In this document: positions 1 through 8,644 of the stretch, one piece after another
How the letters are laid out: the number at the start of each line of letters is the position of its first letter
Position numbering within the stretch: position 1 is the first letter of the stretch
Notes under the pieces: generated by a model
Database searches by the model: none
What the model saw: the letters and a program-made list of their open reading frames with translations, nothing else
What the model was told of the DNA's origin: nothing
Translations under genes and position numbers: made by a program
Assembly: GCA_023384595.1 (NCBI GenBank)
Contig: JAHDVQ010000006.1
Location: 13,339-63,055, forward strand
Reading direction: 5' to 3'
DNA from: Vicinamibacteraceae bacterium
GTDB lineage: Bacteria; Acidobacteriota; Vicinamibacteria; Vicinamibacterales; JAFNAJ01
Length of the DNA stretch: 49,717 nucleotides

Positions 1-435
1 CGCGTTGGTCCCGCCGATGGCGTTGGCCGAGCCGTGCATGGTGTGCACGGTCGTGACGCCGCCGGCCAGCGCCCGATAGATCGCCTCGTCGGTGGGGTCG
101 ATGACGTCCTCGACGGCGACCATCGACGACACGGAGATCGATCCCTCGTTGACGCTGCCCTCGACGGCAATGTGGGAGTGGGCGTCGATGAGGCCCGGCA
201 TCAGGAACTGGCCCGTGGCGTCGATGACCGTCGCCCCGGCGGGTGCGTCGAGGTCGCGTCCGACCGCGGCAATCCGGCCATCGCGGATGAGCACCGAACC
301 GCGCTCGATCGTGCCGTTGGTGATCGTCAGCACCGTCGCGTGGCGAATGAGGACGGGCGCCGGAGCCTGGGCCCCCGCCGGGAGGACACCGGCCGTCAGC
401 AGGGCCAGCGTGAGAACAAGGCGTCCCGGGTTCAT
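1..435 (-). CDS. Amidohydrolase family protein, secreted, 3' part missing
   Basis: The first 145 residues of a secreted metal-dependent amidohydrolase (imidazolonepropionase-like type); the rest lies beyond the left edge. Residues 1-23 look like a Sec signal peptide ending in AGAQA. A beta-sandwich segment follows, then the metal-binding motif GLIDAHSHI with His86 and His88, and later a GGVTT segment typical of the family. The start ATG overlaps the stop of the upstream amidohydrolase gene (ATGA, 432-435), so the two are probably translated together. Such enzymes hydrolyse cyclic amides or peptide-like bonds in the periplasm; the substrate cannot be told from the sequence. The motif and signal peptide are seen directly; the reaction is a family-level inference. 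Confidence 0.9.
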   Translation of the reverse strand, partial: MNPGRLVLTLALLTAGVLPAGAQAPAPVLIRHATVLTITNGTIERGSVLIRDGRIAAVGRDLDAPAGATVIDATGQFLMPGLIDAHSHIAVEGSVNEGSISVSSMVAVEDVIDPTDEAIYRALAGGVTTVHTMHGSANAIGGTNA

Positions 436-1838
436 CGTGCTCCTCCTTCCGTCGCGCCCTCGGCCGGGGTCGTGCGCGTCGGCCGGCGGTCGGGCCGCGC
501 GTCGCGACCCTTTTGTCCGGCGCGCGCCTTCACCTCGTGCACCAGCCCGTCGACGAAGACGTGCGTGACGGTGGCGTCCTTGTCGAGCAGGTCGCCCCGG
601 ACGACCACGAGGTTGGCGATCTTGCCGGGCTCGATGGAGCCGAGCCGATCGTCGATGCCGAAGATCTCGGCCGGCGTGAGGGTGAGCGCCCGGACGGCCG
701 TCTCGCGGGACAGCCCGGCCTCGATCGCCCGCCGCACGCCCGCGAGCATGTCGGCGGGCCCGCCGAGTCCGTCCGAGTAGAACGCAAACCGGACGCCAGC
801 CGCGGCCAGTGCGGCCGGCGTCGAGGGGGCCTTGTCGCGCAGGCGGAGGACGCGCAGCGGCTGGTCGGCCTCGGGGTCGGCGTCCCGCCCCGGCTCGGGC
901 CACTTCGCGCTCACGAGCACCGGCACGTCCGCTCGCTCGAGCAGGGGAGCCGCGGCGTAGCCCTCGTGCGCACCGTAGACGCCGACCGAGACCTGCATCT
1001 CGCGTCCGAGCCTCACGGCTCGCGCCACCTGCGCGGCGGTCACCGCCGGCACGAGCGTCAGCCGGCGTGCCGCGCGCGACTCGTGCACGGCGCGCACCGT
1101 GCGGTCGTACTCGGGCCGCGCGCGTCCGCGCGCCCCCTGGGCGTAGGCCTCTTCCGCGGCGGCGGCGTGGTCGGCGTCGAGGTGCACTTGACGGAGGTAC
1201 GAGATGGCGCCCATCAACGACCCGGGGAAGCTCCTGAACCCGCCCCCGGCATCGAAGGTCATGAGGAAGGCGGCCGGCGTGCGCACCACCATTTCGCCCG
1301 CGCGTTCACCCGCGAGGTTGATGACGGCACCCTGTCCCGGGAGCAGGCCTCGCCGGGGCGCCACCATCGCCGTGGTGAACCCGCCGCTGCGCCACGTCTC
1401 GATGCGGGGGTCGTCCGGGCGGAGCGCGTCGGCCGCGTGCTCCCAGGGCGTCGAGGCCGGGCGATCTCCGGGGCCCCGCGCGACGGGCGCCGACGGCGGC
1501 TGAGCGCCGCCGCCAGCGGCGCGCGGCGCGGCGGCGGTCGACGAGGCCGACGCGGGAAGCGCAACCTCGCTGAGCGCGTCGAAGAGTCCCGGGTAGACGG
1601 TCGCGCCGTCTCCGTCGAGACGCCACACGCCCGCGGGGACGGCGACCGACGGACCCACGGCGGAGATGAGGCCGTCGACGACGACCACGGTGCCGCGTTC
1701 GATGACGGGAGCCGACACCGGCACGATGCGAACGTTGGTGAGCGCGAAGCTTCGGGGCGCCTCGGCCGAGGGACGGCTGGTGGCGGTCAGCGCCAGCACG
1801 CCGGCAACCAGGCACACCCGGCGCACGAACGGCAGCAT
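432..1838 (-). CDS. Amidohydrolase-like secreted protein lacking the HxH metal motif
   Basis: A 468-residue protein with the amidohydrolase fold pattern. It has a signal peptide (about residues 1-27), an N-terminal beta-sandwich strand set, a TIM-barrel region, and a C-terminal segment with FYSDGL, a TLTPAEIFG helix, and GSIEPGKIANLVV, all hallmarks of this family. Where the active family reads GLIDAHxH, this protein reads GLFDALSE at about residues 84-91, so both first metal-binding histidines are lost (Leu89, Glu91). The start at 1838 is preceded by AAGGAG at good distance; an upstream ATG at 1877 has no such site. The gene is followed by an intact paralogue in overlap. It may be an inactive partner subunit or may bind metal differently. 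The tail after residue 445 is basic and low in complexity. Confidence 0.88.
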   Translation of the reverse strand: MLPFVRRVCLVAGVLALTATSRPSAEAPRSFALTNVRIVPVSAPVIERGTVVVVDGLISAVGPSVAVPAGVWRLDGDGATVYPGLFDALSEVALPASASSTAAAPRAAGGGAQPPSAPVARGPGDRPASTPWEHAADALRPDDPRIETWRSGGFTTAMVAPRRGLLPGQGAVINLAGERAGEMVVRTPAAFLMTFDAGGGFRSFPGSLMGAISYLRQVHLDADHAAAAEEAYAQGARGRARPEYDRTVRAVHESRAARRLTLVPAVTAAQVARAVRLGREMQVSVGVYGAHEGYAAAPLLERADVPVLVSAKWPEPGRDADPEADQPLRVLRLRDKAPSTPAALAAAGVRFAFYSDGLGGPADMLAGVRRAIEAGLSRETAVRALTLTPAEIFGIDDRLGSIEPGKIANLVVVRGDLLDKDATVTHVFVDGLVHEVKARAGQKGRDARPDRRPTRTTPAEGATEGGAR

Positions 1839-1922
1839 GGGCGGCTCCTTCTGACGGGAGAGGGTCGGAGAGAACACCAGGATCCGGAAGTCCCAGATGC
1901 TAGTGCGGCGTGAAAACGGGTG

Positions 1923-2393
1923 TCAAGGACGCGTCGTGGTTCGCGCAGCCGTGCGCGCGGGCGCCCCCGGGACTCGAAGCCGGAAGAGATAAATGATCCA
2001 CCACCCGTACCAGAGGATGGCGCCGAGCACGGCGAGCCGCTTCCCGTCAGGCGTGCGGTTGCCGGGGAAGTACGGGGTCGCGATGGTGAGGAGAGCCATC
2101 GCGCACGCGAGAAAGGCCCACACCATCGCCGGGCGGCGTGCCTCGGCCTCGCCGTTCCACAAACGCCGTCCGATGACGATGCCCAGCGCGGCGATGCCGC
2201 CCCGCGCCGCGAGGAGCAGGTAGGCCGGGACGCCGAACTGCGGCAGCCTCGCGAGCGCGCCCGAGGCCGCGAGCCCGAGCAGCAGCGGCTCGACGACGAC
2301 CATCGCGGTGGCGAGGACACGGACGAGGAGCGGCGGCGGCGGGGCTGCCGCGGGCGAGAGAATCGACCCGGGCGCCGGCGGAGGGTCAGGCAC
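1923..2393 (-). CDS. Small four-helix membrane protein of unknown function
   Basis: A protein of about 156 residues with a proline/alanine-rich N-terminus and four likely membrane helices, near residues 22-44, 50-70, 80-100 and 114-133, ending in a short basic tail rich in Arg and Thr. I do not recognise the family. The GTG start at 2393 is a choice: it overlaps the stop of the DUF362 gene by a few bases, which fits coupled translation, but no clear ribosome binding site is present. A longer frame reaching 2474 would run deep into the DUF362 gene and its extra residues look like a shadow. It sits between DUF362 and amidohydrolase genes on the same strand. Confidence 0.65.
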   Translation of the reverse strand: MPDPPPAPGSILSPAAAPPPPLLVRVLATAMVVVEPLLLGLAASGALARLPQFGVPAYLLLAARGGIAALGIVIGRRLWNGEAEARRPAMVWAFLACAMALLTIATPYFPGNRTPDGKRLAVLGAILWYGWWIIYLFRLRVPGAPARTAARTTTRP

Positions 2394-3675
2394 GCGGGTT
2401 GGAGGGGCTCGCGACTTTCCGGTGCCGGTTGGCGAACTCCGGCGCCTCGCGCACGCAGGTGCCGAGAATGCCAATCGACTTCCGCAGCGCCCTCATTCCG
2501 GCCAGCTGCAGTTCCGCGGCCTGGTCGCCGACCTCGGCAAAGCCGTCGTCGGTGGGCGAGAGGTGCTCCCAGTTGCGGAACAGGCGTCCCCACTCGCTGT
2601 CGAGCGCCTGCTGCATCATCCGCTTCGCCTTCACGGGATACCAGAAGCTGTCGTGGTAGACGACGCTCGCCATGTACGCCCAGGGGGCGAGCACCGTCTT
2701 GAGCGACCACTCGATCGGCTTCTTGAGCGGGCCCCAATAGATCTTGTGCTGCATGCGCGAGGCGAACGTCATCTCGCGGAACGGCCCGACGAAGTTCCAG
2801 TTCTCGCTGGCGGCCGAGTGATCGCCCACGATCTCGATCTGGCGCGGATCGCCGCAACCGAGGCCCATGTCGTGGGCGAGGCGGATGAACCTGATCGACA
2901 GCGGATCGAAGCCCATGAGCTTGGCGGCCACCGCATCGATGGCCACTTGGTCGGCCGACGCGAGGATGACGTTCTTCACGTGCGGCATCATGCAGCGCGG
3001 CCCCGGTCCGTCACCGGCGAAGGTGCCGTCCATCACGGCGAAGACCCCCCGGTGGATCTTCTTCTGGATCATCAGCAGGTCCACGAGCGTTTCGTGGATG
3101 ACCGGATGCGTCCAGTGGCGGTGCTCGTTGAGCAGCCCCCCGAAGGCGTTCTTCATCGCGCCGGTCGTCGTCGTGAAGACGTGGGTCTTCACCGTCGGCA
3201 GGTGGATGATGTTCTCGCCCACGAAGCGCCGGGGGATCATGAAGCCCTTGGGATAGACCTCGTTGAGGCAGAGGAACTGCTTCGCGAGATCGCCTACCGC
3301 GTCGCGGATGGGCAGCCACTCCTCGCCCTCGTAGATGTGCACGTTGCGCAGGCCGTGCGCCTCCACGACGTGCACCTGCTTGTTCTCGCGCTCGCCCAGA
3401 CGCGCGTCGATGACCACCGTGCGGTTGTGACAGGCGTGCAGCAGGTCCGGCGAGTAGCCGTCGCGCTTCATCGCCCGGATCACCCCCTCGAGCTGCCATG
3501 GCGTCGTGGAACTGCTCGGGAAGAAGAAATGCCAGGAGATGTTGACCTTGAGGGCCGTATCGGCGTCCTTCGCGATGACGTCCTGGTAGCCGGCCAGGTT
3601 CATCAGCGTGTGGTAATCGCGCAGGACGGTCTGCGGGCTGGTCCGCAGGATGGCGACGGTGGACTTGTTGGACAT
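2386..3675 (-). CDS. DUF362 domain-containing protein
   Basis: A 429-residue protein matching the DUF362 pattern. The diagnostic segment reads NIIHLPTVKTHVFTTTTGAMKN followed by FGG at about residues 155-180, where a VKTH motif precedes the TGAMKN block. Further on, ILASADQVAIDAVAAKLMGF matches the second conserved block of this family. No signal peptide or membrane helix is evident. I see no ferredoxin-type CxxCxxC cluster, which some family members carry. The biochemical role of DUF362 is not settled, so no reaction is assigned. The C-terminus overlaps the start of a small membrane protein, which suggests co-expression. A hairpin at 3705-3722 separates it from the M28 peptidase gene upstream. 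Confidence 0.85.
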   Translation of the reverse strand: MSNKSTVAILRTSPQTVLRDYHTLMNLAGYQDVIAKDADTALKVNISWHFFFPSSSTTPWQLEGVIRAMKRDGYSPDLLHACHNRTVVIDARLGERENKQVHVVEAHGLRNVHIYEGEEWLPIRDAVGDLAKQFLCLNEVYPKGFMIPRRFVGENIIHLPTVKTHVFTTTTGAMKNAFGGLLNEHRHWTHPVIHETLVDLLMIQKKIHRGVFAVMDGTFAGDGPGPRCMMPHVKNVILASADQVAIDAVAAKLMGFDPLSIRFIRLAHDMGLGCGDPRQIEIVGDHSAASENWNFVGPFREMTFASRMQHKIYWGPLKKPIEWSLKTVLAPWAYMASVVYHDSFWYPVKAKRMMQQALDSEWGRLFRNWEHLSPTDDGFAEVGDQAAELQLAGMRALRKSIGILGTCVREAPEFANRHRKVASPSNPRA

Positions 3676-3704
3676 GGGGGCTCTGAATCGGTCCTCTCTG
3701 AGAA

Positions 3705-3722
3705 GCCGGCCCGAAGGCCGGC
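3705..3722 (-). terminator. Short GC hairpin after the M28 peptidase gene
   Basis: A perfect 7-bp inverted repeat (GCCGGCC and GGCCGGC) closes a four-base loop that reads TTCG on the minus strand, a very stable tetraloop. It sits 20 bases past the stop of the M28 peptidase gene in a 66-base gap before the DUF362 gene. On the minus strand it is followed by TTCTC rather than a full T-run, so it may be a weak terminator or an RNA-stabilising hairpin. Confidence 0.45.
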
Positions 3723-3741
3723 GTCGTTGGCCCTGCCGCGA

Positions 3742-5400
3742 TCAGCGGCGCGGCGCCGGCGTGGGGGCCGGCGTGGTCGGCGCCGCCGGCGTCGGAGCTG
3801 GTTGTTCCGGCGTGCCGGCCGGCTTCGGCATGGTCTCGCTCGTGAAGCGCGGGAGCCGCTCCTCGCGCGAGGCCAGGTGATGCACGGCCGCCGCGACGAC
3901 GATCGTGGACTTCACCGTGTCCTCGGGCACGATGCGTTCGTAGGTGTCGAGGTTGGTGTGCCAGGTATGGCTCCCGTACTCGATGGGATCGACGCTGATG
4001 CCGATGCCCGCGAGTCCGGCCGCGTTGAACGACGAGTGGTCGGAGCCGCCGTGCCGGCGGCTGGTCGTCGCCATCGCGCCCGCCACGCCGAGGTCCGCGA
4101 AGGGCGCCGTGGCCTCGCGCACGACGGCGGCCGCCTCGGGCGGACCGAACACCGAGAACCCGCGGATACGGCCGGTCCCGGTGTCGAGGTTGAAATAGGC
4201 CACGAACGTCTCGAACCCGGGTTCCGGCTTCTCGAAGCTGCCGAGGTGCTGCTGCACGTAGGCCTTGGAGCCGAGCAGACCCTGCTCCTCGCCGCCCCAC
4301 AGCGCCAGCCTGATGGTGCGGCGCGGCGTCACGCCGAGCGCCTTGAGCACCCGCACGGCCTCGATCATCACCGCGACGCCGATGGCGTTGTCCGTGGCGC
4401 CGGTCGCGGCATGCCACGAGTCGAGGTGCCCGCCGAGCATCACGATCTCGTCGGCCTTGTCGGTGCCCTTCCAGTCGGCGATCACGTTGTACTGCGTGGC
4501 GCCCTCGGGGTGCGTCCGGTTGGCGATGTCGACGGTGAGCGAGACCGGCGTGCCGCGCAGCCCGAGCCGCCAGATGCGGCCGTAGTCCTCGTTGCGCAGG
4601 ACCACGGTGGGCGGCGCCTTGGCGAGGTCGAAGGTCCGGTTGTTGAAGGCGCGAACCTGCCCGTGCTCGCGGCCGGCGTCGTTGACCCGCGCCAGCGCGC
4701 GCTCGGCGACGAGCAGCGCGTCGATGGCCTCGTTCAGTTGCTGCGGCGTGAGCACGCCTTCGGGCGCCTGCGCCTGAGCCGCGCGTCGGGCCATGGCCGC
4801 AAACGGCGAGGGCGCGGGGTTCACGGGGTCGTACTGGGCCCGCAGCTCGGTGTCGTCGCGCCGCTTGGTCGGCACGGCGAATGAGACGGCGACCGTGGCG
4901 GGCTCGCCCACGAAGACGATGCGCCCGGCCAGCCGGCCTCGCTGCCCGGCCGCCCAGGCGTCGAATTCCGCCTGCGTGGGCTTCGCCGGCGGCGTGAGCC
5001 GCACCACTTCGCCGCTCGCCGGCCCGTTGGTGCCAGGCGTCCAGGCGAGCACCTCGCCCACGAGGGCGTCGGCGACCGGCGCGGTCATGTGCATCGAGAA
5101 CCGCTCGTTCGTCCAGCCGGGGTGCCCGAAGTCCCAGGGCTCGAGGCGCGCGTCGAGCCCCATCGCGCGCAGTTCGTCCGCCGCCCACTCGGCGGCCGCC
5201 TTGAAGTTGGGCGAGCCGGTCAGGCGGGGACCGAAGCGGTCGGTCAGGACGTGCAGCGTCTCCATGACCGTCGACTGTTCGGTCGCATACTGCCGGATCT
5301 TCCACTGGAGGTCGGCGTCGACCCGCTCGTCGGCCGCGGCCGGCACGGCCAGCAGCATCAGGAGCGGAAGGGCGGAGCACAACGAGGACGGAAGGCGCAT
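3742..5400 (-). CDS. Secreted M28 family metallopeptidase
   Basis: A 552-residue zinc aminopeptidase or carboxypeptidase Q-like enzyme. A signal peptide covers about residues 1-23 (ending PAAADE). A PA-like insert occupies roughly 110-290 between the N-terminal part and the catalytic core. The M28 metal and catalytic residues are all visible: His325 in GGHLDSW, Asp337 in GATDN, Glu371/Glu372 in WGGEEQG, Asp406 in FNLDTG, and His481 in SHTWHT. The C-terminus (from about 525) is a Pro/Ala/Thr-rich tail. The start at 5400 has GAGGAG just upstream; the open frame extends further but into the neighbouring gene. It is divergent from a metallo-beta-lactamase gene. Function is likely peptide scavenging in the periplasm or outside the cell. 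Confidence 0.93.
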   Translation of the reverse strand: MRLPSSLCSALPLLMLLAVPAAADERVDADLQWKIRQYATEQSTVMETLHVLTDRFGPRLTGSPNFKAAAEWAADELRAMGLDARLEPWDFGHPGWTNERFSMHMTAPVADALVGEVLAWTPGTNGPASGEVVRLTPPAKPTQAEFDAWAAGQRGRLAGRIVFVGEPATVAVSFAVPTKRRDDTELRAQYDPVNPAPSPFAAMARRAAQAQAPEGVLTPQQLNEAIDALLVAERALARVNDAGREHGQVRAFNNRTFDLAKAPPTVVLRNEDYGRIWRLGLRGTPVSLTVDIANRTHPEGATQYNVIADWKGTDKADEIVMLGGHLDSWHAATGATDNAIGVAVMIEAVRVLKALGVTPRRTIRLALWGGEEQGLLGSKAYVQQHLGSFEKPEPGFETFVAYFNLDTGTGRIRGFSVFGPPEAAAVVREATAPFADLGVAGAMATTSRRHGGSDHSSFNAAGLAGIGISVDPIEYGSHTWHTNLDTYERIVPEDTVKSTIVVAAAVHHLASREERLPRFTSETMPKPAGTPEQPAPTPAAPTTPAPTPAPRR

Positions 5401-5442
5401 AGGACTCCTCGGCGCGGGGGCCGGCGGGGACGGACTTTTCAT

Positions 5443-5448
5443 TATACT
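5443..5448 (+). promoter_or_regulatory. Possible -10 box (TATACT) upstream of the MBL-fold gene
   Basis: TATACT stands out in an otherwise very GC-rich 97-base divergent gap. Transcription would begin near 5455 and leave a leader of about 43 bases before the ATG at 5498. I see no good -35 match 16-18 bases upstream, so this is a tentative call. Confidence 0.35.
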
Positions 5449-5497
5449 GACCGCGATGGGCCGGGCAGCCCGTCCTGGACCCTGGAAAGGAGTCACC

Positions 5498-6409
5498 ATG
5501 GTTTCGCGTCGGGATTTCCTGGAGGTCGTGTCGGTTGCTGGAGTGGGGCTCGTTCTCGTGCCCAGGCTCGGCTGGTCGCAGGCGGCCACGGCACCGGCCA
5601 CGACCTTCACCGACATCCGCGGAGGCGTCGGCCTGTTCGAGGGGCGCGGGGGCACCATCGGCTGGTACGCCAGCAAGGATGCGCTGGTGGTCGTCGACTC
5701 ACAGTTCCCCGACACGGCGCGAATCTGCCTCGACGGGCTGCGCCAGAAGTCCGGGCGAGGCGTCGACCTGCTGGTCAACACGCACCATCATGGCGATCAC
5801 ACGGCCGGCAACAAGACGCTGAAGGAGGCGGCCACACGCGTCCTCGCCCACGCGAACGTGCCAGGCCTCCAGCGCCGCGCCGCCGAGGAGGCGAAGACGC
5901 TCGACGCGCAGGTCTACGCCGATCGCACCTTCACCGACGTCTGGCGCGAGGACATCGGCGGCGAGACCCTGCGCGCCCAGTACTACGGGCCGGCACACAC
6001 CAGCGGCGACGCGGTGGTGACCTTCGAGAAGGCGAACGTCGCGCACATGGGCGACCTCGTCTTCAACCGGGTCTTTCCCTTCATCGACCGCAAGAGCGGG
6101 GCGTCGATCGCCAACTGGATCGTCGTGCTCGAGAAGACCGTCGCGGCGCACGTTCAGGACACGCAGTACATCTTCGGCCACGGCGCGAGCATCAGGGGCG
6201 GGCGCGCCGACGTGCTCGCGCAGCGCGACTTCATGACGGCCCTGCTCGAGACCGTGCGCAAGGCCCACTCCGCCGGCGAGTCGAAGGCCGAGGTGCAGAA
6301 GCGGAGCGCCGTCCCCGGGTTCGACACCTGGAAGCCGCTCGGCACCTTCGTCAACGCGGCGAGCCTCTTCGGTACCGCGTATGACGAGGTGGCGGGCGCC
6401 CCGCGCTGA
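5498..6409 (+). CDS. MBL-fold metallo-hydrolase, Tat-exported
   Basis: A 303-residue metallo-beta-lactamase-fold protein. The N-terminus MVSRRDFLEVVSVAGVGL is a twin-arginine (Tat) signal, so the folded protein is probably exported with its metals. The fold's metal ligands are visible: His96, His98, Asp100 and His101 in THHHGDH, His167 in GPAHTSGD, Asp186 in HMGDLVF, and His228 in IFGHG. This is the pattern of a two-zinc hydrolase. Substrates in this family range from beta-lactams to lactones, thioesters and sulfate esters, and sequence alone does not choose among them. The start is supported by AAAGGAG at 5486-5492. It is transcribed away from the M28 peptidase and ends at a strong hairpin shared with the MATE gene. 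Confidence 0.92.
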   Translation: MVSRRDFLEVVSVAGVGLVLVPRLGWSQAATAPATTFTDIRGGVGLFEGRGGTIGWYASKDALVVVDSQFPDTARICLDGLRQKSGRGVDLLVNTHHHGDHTAGNKTLKEAATRVLAHANVPGLQRRAAEEAKTLDAQVYADRTFTDVWREDIGGETLRAQYYGPAHTSGDAVVTFEKANVAHMGDLVFNRVFPFIDRKSGASIANWIVVLEKTVAAHVQDTQYIFGHGASIRGGRADVLAQRDFMTALLETVRKAHSAGESKAEVQKRSAVPGFDTWKPLGTFVNAASLFGTAYDEVAGAPR

Positions 6410-6426
6410 AGCCGCACTTGACGTGC

Positions 6427-6460
6427 AGGGCGGGCGCGTGCGGAGTGCACGCCCCGCCCT
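6427..6460. terminator. Bidirectional hairpin between convergent MBL and MATE genes
   Basis: An inverted repeat of about 14 bp with a single bulge (arms at 6427-6441 and 6447-6460, AGGGCGGG matched by CCCGCCCT) closes a five-base loop. It lies in the 76-base gap between two convergent genes, where a shared terminator is expected. No T-run follows on either strand. Confidence 0.55.
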
Positions 6461-6485
6461 CGGTCCTATCGTTCGGGGCCCGCGG

Positions 6486-7901
6486 TCACGCGACGAAGGC
6501 CTCGACGGCCCCGCCGCGCAGCACTCTGCCGCGCCGCGCCCAGGTGGCCACGAGCACCGCGCCCACGAGAATCAGCCCGATCGACAGGCCGATCCACAGC
6601 CCCAGGACGCCGAATCCAAGCGGAAAACACAGCAGGTAGCCGACCGGGAAGCCCACGGCCCAGTGCGCGACGAGATTCCACCGCATGGGCGTCTGGGTGT
6701 CGCCGATTCCGCGGAGCACCCCCGTGGCGACGCCCTGCAGGCCGTCGAAGAGCTGGAACACGGCGGCCACGGCCAGCAGACGCGCGCCGAGCCAGATCAG
6801 GGCGCCGTCGTCGGTGAAGACGCCCAGGAGGAGCCGGGGCGCCGCGACGAAGATGACGGCGACGCCCAGCATGAAGGCCGCGATGGTGCCGAGCGCCACC
6901 CAGCCGGCGCGGGCCGCCGCCTCGCCGGATCGCGCGCCGACGGCCTGACCCACGAGCACCGCGCCGGCCGACGCCATCCCGAGCGGCACCATGAAGGTGA
7001 AGGCCGCGATGTTGAGGGCGATCTGGTGCGCGGCGAGCGACACGGCATCGAGATACCCCGCGAGCGCGGTCGCCGCGGCGAAGACGCCGACCTCGAGCGT
7101 GATCTGAGTCGCGGCGGGCAGGCCGATGGCGAAGAGCCGACGGAGGCGTGCCCACTCGATGCGCCACGACACCTCGGCCAGCGACGGCCGCTCGCGCCGG
7201 TTGACGTGCCAGACGGCTGCCGCCAGCACGGCGGCCATGTAGGCCCGCGAGATGAGGGTGGCCCACGCCGCGCCGGCGACGCCGAGCGGCGGCAGCCCGA
7301 AGTGCCCGTAGATGAGCGCGTAGTTGGCAGCCGCGTTCACCAGGTTCGCCGAGACGAGCGCGAAGGTCACCGGGCGCACGAGCGACATGCCCTGCAGATA
7401 ACGCCGCTCGGCCGCGTACGCGATGAGCGGGACGAGGCTCCACTGCAGCACGGCGAGGTACGGCACGACGAGCACCCTGACCTCGGGGGTCAGTCCGGAA
7501 TGCGGCAGCCAGGCGACCAGCAGCCAGACCAGGCCCGCGAGTGGAAGCGCGACCAGCCCGCCGAGCACGAGGCCGTGCAGCAGCCAGCGGTGGCACTCGC
7601 CGCGCTGGCCCGCACCGAAGTGTTGCGAGACCAGCGTGTCGAGTCCGAGCAGCAGGCCCATGGCGAAGATCGCCACCGCCATGAACGCGCTGCTCCCCAG
7701 GCCCACCGCCCCGATGGCTGCGGGTCCGAGAGGGCCGACCATCACCGTGTCGACGAGCCCCATCGACATCCAGCCGAGCTCCGCCACGACGACCGGCAGC
7801 GCCAGGCGGATCAGCCGCCGGAAGGTCTCACGATAGTCGGCGCGGCTGCCGCCCGCCCGGACTCGCGATCGCCACGTCGCCCACCACCCCGAGACGGTCA
7901 T
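6486..7901 (-). CDS. MATE family multidrug/metabolite antiporter
   Basis: A 471-residue inner-membrane protein with about twelve hydrophobic segments arranged as two similar halves, the standard length and layout for the MATE (NorM/DinF-like) family. The first half begins with LIRLALPVVVAELGWMSMG and a VDTVMVGPLGPAAIGAVGLG block, a typical MATE N-lobe motif. The second half has a matching ALPAATQITLEVGVFAAATA block. These proteins export cationic drugs or metabolites in exchange for sodium or protons; the substrate is not predictable. The gene faces the MBL-fold gene and is divergent from the dienelactone hydrolase gene with only 62 bases between starts. Confidence 0.92.
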   Translation of the reverse strand: MTVSGWWATWRSRVRAGGSRADYRETFRRLIRLALPVVVAELGWMSMGLVDTVMVGPLGPAAIGAVGLGSSAFMAVAIFAMGLLLGLDTLVSQHFGAGQRGECHRWLLHGLVLGGLVALPLAGLVWLLVAWLPHSGLTPEVRVLVVPYLAVLQWSLVPLIAYAAERRYLQGMSLVRPVTFALVSANLVNAAANYALIYGHFGLPPLGVAGAAWATLISRAYMAAVLAAAVWHVNRRERPSLAEVSWRIEWARLRRLFAIGLPAATQITLEVGVFAAATALAGYLDAVSLAAHQIALNIAAFTFMVPLGMASAGAVLVGQAVGARSGEAAARAGWVALGTIAAFMLGVAVIFVAAPRLLLGVFTDDGALIWLGARLLAVAAVFQLFDGLQGVATGVLRGIGDTQTPMRWNLVAHWAVGFPVGYLLCFPLGFGVLGLWIGLSIGLILVGAVLVATWARRGRVLRGGAVEAFVA

Positions 7902-7963
7902 CCGGTCATCCTAACTCTGGCCGGGTTTGATAGCATGCGGCCATCACGAAGAAGGAGAGACGC

Positions 7964-8644
7964 GTGGCGACGAGCGCAGCAGTGTCCATCGAATCGGCGG
8001 CCGGCGTGTCGGAAGGCTACCTGGTGCGGCCCGGCGGCGGGCGGCCGGGCATCGTCGTCGTCCAGGAGTGGTGGGGCATCGTGCCGCACGTAAAGGACGT
8101 CGCGGCGCGGTTCGCGGCGCAGGGGTACGTGGCGCTGGCGCCGGATCTGTATCACGGCACGTCCACGGTCGATGCCGAGGAGGCCTCGCACCTGATGGAG
8201 GGACTCGACTGGGGCCGTGCCGTCGACGAGATCGCCGGCGCGGCCCGGTACCTGCGCGACACCGAAGGGTGCGATCGCGTCGGGATCGTCGGGTTCTGCA
8301 TGGGCGGCGCCCTGGCCGTCCTCGCGGCGGCCCGTCAGGGATGCGACGCCTTCGTCTCGTTCTACGGGTTTCCGCCGGCGGCCGCGGGAGACCTGGCCGG
8401 CATCACCGCGCCTGGGCTCATCTTCTTCGGCGAGCACGAGGAGTACTTCTCCGTGCCGGAGACCGAGGCCTTCGTGGCCCGCCAGCGCGCCGCGGGCCGG
8501 GAGGCGGATCTCGTGCTGTATCCCGATGCGGGTCACGCGTTCTTCAACGACGATCGGCCAGAAGTCTTCACGCCTCATGCGGCCAACGACGCGTGGCGCC
8601 GGACGCTGGCCCACTTCGGGCGGCATCTTCGGACCGAAGCATGA
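7964..8644 (+). CDS. Dienelactone hydrolase family protein
   Basis: A 226-residue cytosolic alpha/beta hydrolase of the dienelactone hydrolase type. Conserved marks are QEWWGI at residues 34-39 (Glu35, which gates the nucleophile), GFCMGG with nucleophile Cys112, and AGHAFFND with catalytic His191. The acid position, aspartate in classic members (GxxD), reads GEHEEY here, so Glu159 probably takes that role. The GTG start at 7964 is fixed by a strong GAAGGAGA ribosome binding site at 7951-7958. The stop overlaps the ATG of the aconitase-family gene (ATGA). Classic members open dienelactones in chloroaromatic breakdown, but many have other ester or lactone substrates, and no aromatic pathway gene is nearby. 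Confidence 0.92.
   Translation: MATSAAVSIESAAGVSEGYLVRPGGGRPGIVVVQEWWGIVPHVKDVAARFAAQGYVALAPDLYHGTSTVDAEEASHLMEGLDWGRAVDEIAGAARYLRDTEGCDRVGIVGFCMGGALAVLAAARQGCDAFVSFYGFPPAAAGDLAGITAPGLIFFGEHEEYFSVPETEAFVARQRAAGREADLVLYPDAGHAFFNDDRPEVFTPHAANDAWRRTLAHFGRHLRTEA

Noticed and set aside
2308-4884. A plus-strand open frame of 858 codons antisense to DUF362 and M28 genes
   Set aside because: Both minus-strand genes carry clear family motifs; the antisense product has none.
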